Below, piece after piece: positions 61,278-64,000 of a DNA stretch of 64,000 nucleotides. Each line of letters begins with the position of its first letter. Within the stretch, counting starts at the first letter, position 1. Source of the DNA: Streptomyces alanosinicus (GTDB lineage Bacteria; Actinomycetota; Actinomycetes; Streptomycetales; Streptomycetaceae). The position numbers were made by a program, and so were the translations under genes. The DNA is taken from NCBI RefSeq assembly GCF_014650595.1, contig NZ_BMVG01000007.1, forward strand, positions 301,509-365,508, given 5' to 3'. The notes under the pieces were generated by a model, which worked only from the letters and a program-made list of their open reading frames with translations, was not told where the DNA came from and did no database searches.

Positions 61278-63722
61278 TCACCCGGTGGCCCCCGATCGCT
61301 CGCCGGCGCCGGATCGCCCGCCGGCCCCGGAGAGCGACTGCTCCGCCCACACCGTCTTGCCGACCCGGTCGTGCCGGGTGCCCCAGCGCTCGGCCAGCTG
61401 GGCGACCAGCAGCAGACCCCGGCCGCCCTCGTCGAAGATGCGGGCCCGCCGCATGTGCGGGCTGGTGCCGCTGGAGTCGTACACCTCGCAGATCAGGGTC
61501 GAGTCCTGGTGGATCAGCCGGAGCTGGATGGGCGGGCGGCCGTAGCGGATGGCGTTGGTGACCAGCTCGCTGACCATCAGCTCGGTGGGGAAGGAGGCAT
61601 CGGCCAGTTCCCACGCGGCCAGCTGGTCCCGGACGAGACGGCGGGCCCGGGAGACGTCCTCGGGGTCGTCCAGCAGCTCCCAGGCGGCGACCCGGTCCTT
61701 GTGCAGGACCCGGGTGCGGGCGACGAGCAGGGCGATGTCGTCGTCCGGGCGGTGGGTCAGCAGCTCGGTGAGCACATGGTCGCAGACCGCGTCCAGCGAC
61801 CGTGCCGGCCGGCCGAGCGCGGCGAACAGCGTGTCCAGCGCCTCGTCGATGTCGTGCTCGCGGGCTTCGAGAAGGCCGTCGGTGTAGAGGACGAGCAGGG
61901 TGCCCTCGGGCAGGTCGGTCTCGACGGCCTCGAACGGCAGCCCGCCGAGCCCGAGCGGCGGCCCGGCGGGCACGTCCAGGAACCGCACCGAGCCGTCCGG
62001 CGTGACCACGGCGGGCGGCGGATGCCCGGCCCTGGCCAGGGTGCAGCGGCGCGCGACGGGGTCGTAGACGGCGTACAGACAGGTGGTGCCGATGCCGCCG
62101 GCGGTCTCGGCGGCCGGGTCCGCGCTGCCCTCGTCGGCGGCGAGCCTGAGGACCAGGTCGTCGAGGTGGGTGAGGAGTTCGTCGGCCGGCAGATCGACAT
62201 CGGCCAGGGTGCGTACGGCGGTGCGCAGCCGGCCCATGGTGGCCGAGGCACGGATGCCGTGCCCCACCACATCGCCGACGACGAGCGCCACCCGCGCCCC
62301 GGACAGCGGGATCACATCGAACCAGTCGCCGCCGACCCCGGCCCGGCTCGCGGCCGGCAGATAGCGGGTGGCGATCTCCAGGGCCGCTTGGTCGGGCAGC
62401 GTGTGCGGGAGCAGGCTCTGCTGGAGCGCCATGGTCGTGGTGCGGGCCCGTGCGAAGGAGAGGGCACCTCCCGGGGTACCTCCCACGCCTTTCGGGTGGT
62501 GGGGAAGGGCCTGCCGCACGCCGGCGGCCGCCCTGGCCGTGAACTCCTGGGCCAGCCGCAGCTCCTCCGGGCCGAACCCGCCCCGGCCGGGCCGCCGGCC
62601 GAAGAGTGCCACCCCGAGCGTGCTGCCCTGCGCGAGCAGCGGCACCGCCAGCAGGGCGCGCGCCCCGGACGCCCGCAGCCAGGCCGCGCCCGGATCCACC
62701 GCCGCCCACTCGGCCAGGACCGGGTCCGTCGTGTCGTACAGCAGCGGCCGGCCCGCCGCCAGGCACTGGGCCGGAGGCGAGTCCACCGGGCAGACGACCG
62801 CCTCGCCCACGCCGGCGCCCTGGCCGGAGCGGTCGCCCTCCGGTACGGCGCGCAGGGCGGCGCGGCGCAGGACGACCGGGCCCGGCCCGGGGGCGGGGTC
62901 CTCGTCCGCGTCGCGGGGGGAGTCCAGCAGGTCGACCGCGATGACGTCGGCGAGCCGGGGGACCGTGACCTCGCCGAGTTCCTGCGCGGTGCGGGCCCGG
63001 TCCGCCGTCGTGCCGGGGCGCGAACCGCCCTCGTCCGACAGGTCCGGCCGGCCCGCGTCGGGGGCGGGTCCCTGCACGGACAGACAGACGGCGCGCACCT
63101 GGCCGCCGGCGTCCTTCAGCGGGGTGAGCACGGCCGTGCCCCCGAACCGCCGGCCGAGCCGGGCCAGGGCCTCCTGCGGGCGTCCGGACTCCAGCGCGCG
63201 CCGCAGCGCCCCCTCGGTCTCCTCGCTGGCGGCGCCGGGCGCGATGTGCGGCAGCCGCAGTCCGCGCATGGCGGCCTCGGGCAGGGCGAGGGCGTGCTCC
63301 ATCCGCCGGTTGGCACGGACGAGCCGCAGATCGGCGTCGAAGATCGCCAACGGGAAGGGGGACTGGAGGAACGTCCACTCCTCCAGCGGTTCGCCCCGGG
63401 GCGGCTGGGGCCGGGCCGTCACGGCGCTCACCACGAGCCAGTCGACGACACCGGCGGCCGAGGTCCGGCGGTGCGCGAGCACGCCCAGCTCCAGCGTCCG
63501 GCCGTCGCGGTGCCGCAGCGGGACGGTGCCGTTCCAGCGTTCGCGCCCGGCGACGATCCGCCGGGCCGTGGAGCCGTCGGCGGCGAGCAGCGCGGTGGCG
63601 GGTCGGCCGACGACGGCCGGGGAGTCGTAGCCGAGCAGCCGCTCCGCGCCGTCGCTCCAGCCGGTGAGGATGCCGTGCTCATCGATGGTGGCCGTGGCCG
63701 TGTACGTCGACTGTCGCTCCAT
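61278..63722 (-). CDS. SpoIIE-type PP2C phosphatase with PAS, GAF and HATPase domains
   Basis: 814-residue soluble regulator. Two PAS domains (about 5-110, GYDSPAVVGRPATALLAADG; about 115-215), a GAF domain (about 245-415), a PP2C/SpoIIE domain (about 450-645; GVGGDWFDVIPL and TDGLLEAREHDIDEALD supply Asp metal ligands) and a C-terminal HATPase_c2 (about 670-795; SELVTNAIRYG, EGGRGLLLVAQLAERWG). Such proteins dephosphorylate anti-anti-sigma factors and may phosphorylate them via the HATPase domain. The sigma partner is not next door; SigH is in the same window. Confidence 0.9.
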   Translation of the reverse strand: MERQSTYTATATIDEHGILTGWSDGAERLLGYDSPAVVGRPATALLAADGSTARRIVAGRERWNGTVPLRHRDGRTLELGVLAHRRTSAAGVVDWLVVSAVTARPQPPRGEPLEEWTFLQSPFPLAIFDADLRLVRANRRMEHALALPEAAMRGLRLPHIAPGAASEETEGALRRALESGRPQEALARLGRRFGGTAVLTPLKDAGGQVRAVCLSVQGPAPDAGRPDLSDEGGSRPGTTADRARTAQELGEVTVPRLADVIAVDLLDSPRDADEDPAPGPGPVVLRRAALRAVPEGDRSGQGAGVGEAVVCPVDSPPAQCLAAGRPLLYDTTDPVLAEWAAVDPGAAWLRASGARALLAVPLLAQGSTLGVALFGRRPGRGGFGPEELRLAQEFTARAAAGVRQALPHHPKGVGGTPGGALSFARARTTTMALQQSLLPHTLPDQAALEIATRYLPAASRAGVGGDWFDVIPLSGARVALVVGDVVGHGIRASATMGRLRTAVRTLADVDLPADELLTHLDDLVLRLAADEGSADPAAETAGGIGTTCLYAVYDPVARRCTLARAGHPPPAVVTPDGSVRFLDVPAGPPLGLGGLPFEAVETDLPEGTLLVLYTDGLLEAREHDIDEALDTLFAALGRPARSLDAVCDHVLTELLTHRPDDDIALLVARTRVLHKDRVAAWELLDDPEDVSRARRLVRDQLAAWELADASFPTELMVSELVTNAIRYGRPPIQLRLIHQDSTLICEVYDSSGTSPHMRRARIFDEGGRGLLLVAQLAERWGTRHDRVGKTVWAEQSLSGAGGRSGAGERSGATG

Positions 63723-64000
63723 CGCCGCTCATCTCGCCCTTGCTCGGCAGCCTCTCCCGATCGCCCTTGCTCGGCTGGCTCTCCTGACCAGCATGATCCC
63801 GGGCGGCGCCGAGCACCAACGCAGTGCCGGGAGCGGCCGCCCCAGGACCGGGGACGGCCACCGTGCGGAGCCCGGCCCGTCCAGGGCGTGTTGCGAAAGT
63901 CCCGCCCTCCGGGCGGACGACGGGACTTTCGCAACACGCCCTAGTGTCCCGTGATCCGGTTCGTGTCAGTTCGCATTGTTGTTGACGAGTTTCTTCACGT
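63723..64000. other. Right-edge intergenic region
   Basis: 278 bp with no gene. It contains TCG(C/G)CCTTGCTCGGC-type direct repeats near 63735-63775 and the long inverted repeat at 63883-63942. Nothing else is recognisable. Confidence 0.5.
63883..63942. mobile_element. MITE-like or IS-end inverted repeat
   Basis: Perfect 22-bp arms AGGGCGTGTTGCGAAAGTCC.. / ..GGACTTTCGCAACACGCCCT around a 16-bp loop. The arm resembles terminal inverted repeats of Streptomyces insertion sequences; the element carries no transposase. CTAG, a frequent target, lies at the right end. Confidence 0.5.

Overview
The window is high-GC actinobacterial chromosome with the gene order of the Streptomyces core. Syntenic markers recognised from memory of S. 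coelicolor are: CYP170A, nrdBA behind a cobalamin riboswitch, mctP, dasR, nagB, a PdtaS-type kinase, wblE, sigH with its anti-sigma gene, an EshA-like shell protein, sodN/sodX, malic enzyme, the 2-oxoglutarate decarboxylase gene, and lon. No rRNA, tRNA, CRISPR array or intact insertion sequence was seen. Functional calls rest on motifs and recalled family sequences, not on database searches.

Layout. 1-9.2 kb: truncated terpene P450, ribonucleotide reductase operon, acetyltransferase, monocarboxylate permease pair, and the aminosugar regulator DasR next to nagB, with DasR-type (dre) operators. 9.3-19.5 kb: regulators and housekeeping genes (TetR, sensor kinase, WblE, lipid kinase, SigH stress module, Na+/H+ antiporter, ACC-deaminase-like enzyme, amidase). 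19.8-22.5 kb: a family 2B encapsulin-type shell gene followed by an isoprenyl diphosphate synthase, a likely nanocompartment and cargo pair. 22.7-33.5 kb: small enzymes, phosphate permease, Ni-superoxide dismutase with its maturation protease, malic enzyme, an oxidoreductase, and a leaderless HTH/Clp-N pair under a striking palindromic operator. 33.9-36.5 kb: PadR/DUF4097 pair and a DUF6104 gene.

36.6-47.7 kb is the most unusual region. A Trypco1 protein, a trypsin-VMAP protein, a MoxR ATPase, a SAV_2336/vWA-TPR protein, a hidden 49-residue FxSxx-like precursor peptide, an FxsB radical-SAM enzyme and a TIR-like/NTPase/TPR protein run in one direction, mostly with overlapping stop and start codons. 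This joins a vWA-MoxR-VMAP conflict-type system to a triceptide-type RiPP maturation cassette. The precursor ends in Tyr-Glu-Asp-Ala-Pro instead of the canonical Phe-x-Ser-x-x.

47.8-64 kb: 2-oxoglutarate decarboxylase, a two-component pair, a spermidine-synthase-like protein, a rhomboid-like protein, Lon with an HspR-type (HAIR) site, a Ser/Thr kinase, three exported glycine-rich proteins (one a lipoprotein carrying an HTH domain), a SpoIIE-type phosphatase, and a MITE-like inverted repeat at the right edge.

Two locus-level differences from S. coelicolor stand out. dasABC/dasD are absent between dasR and nagB, and nrdS is absent after nrdB. Short tandem duplications repeatedly coincide with stop codons.
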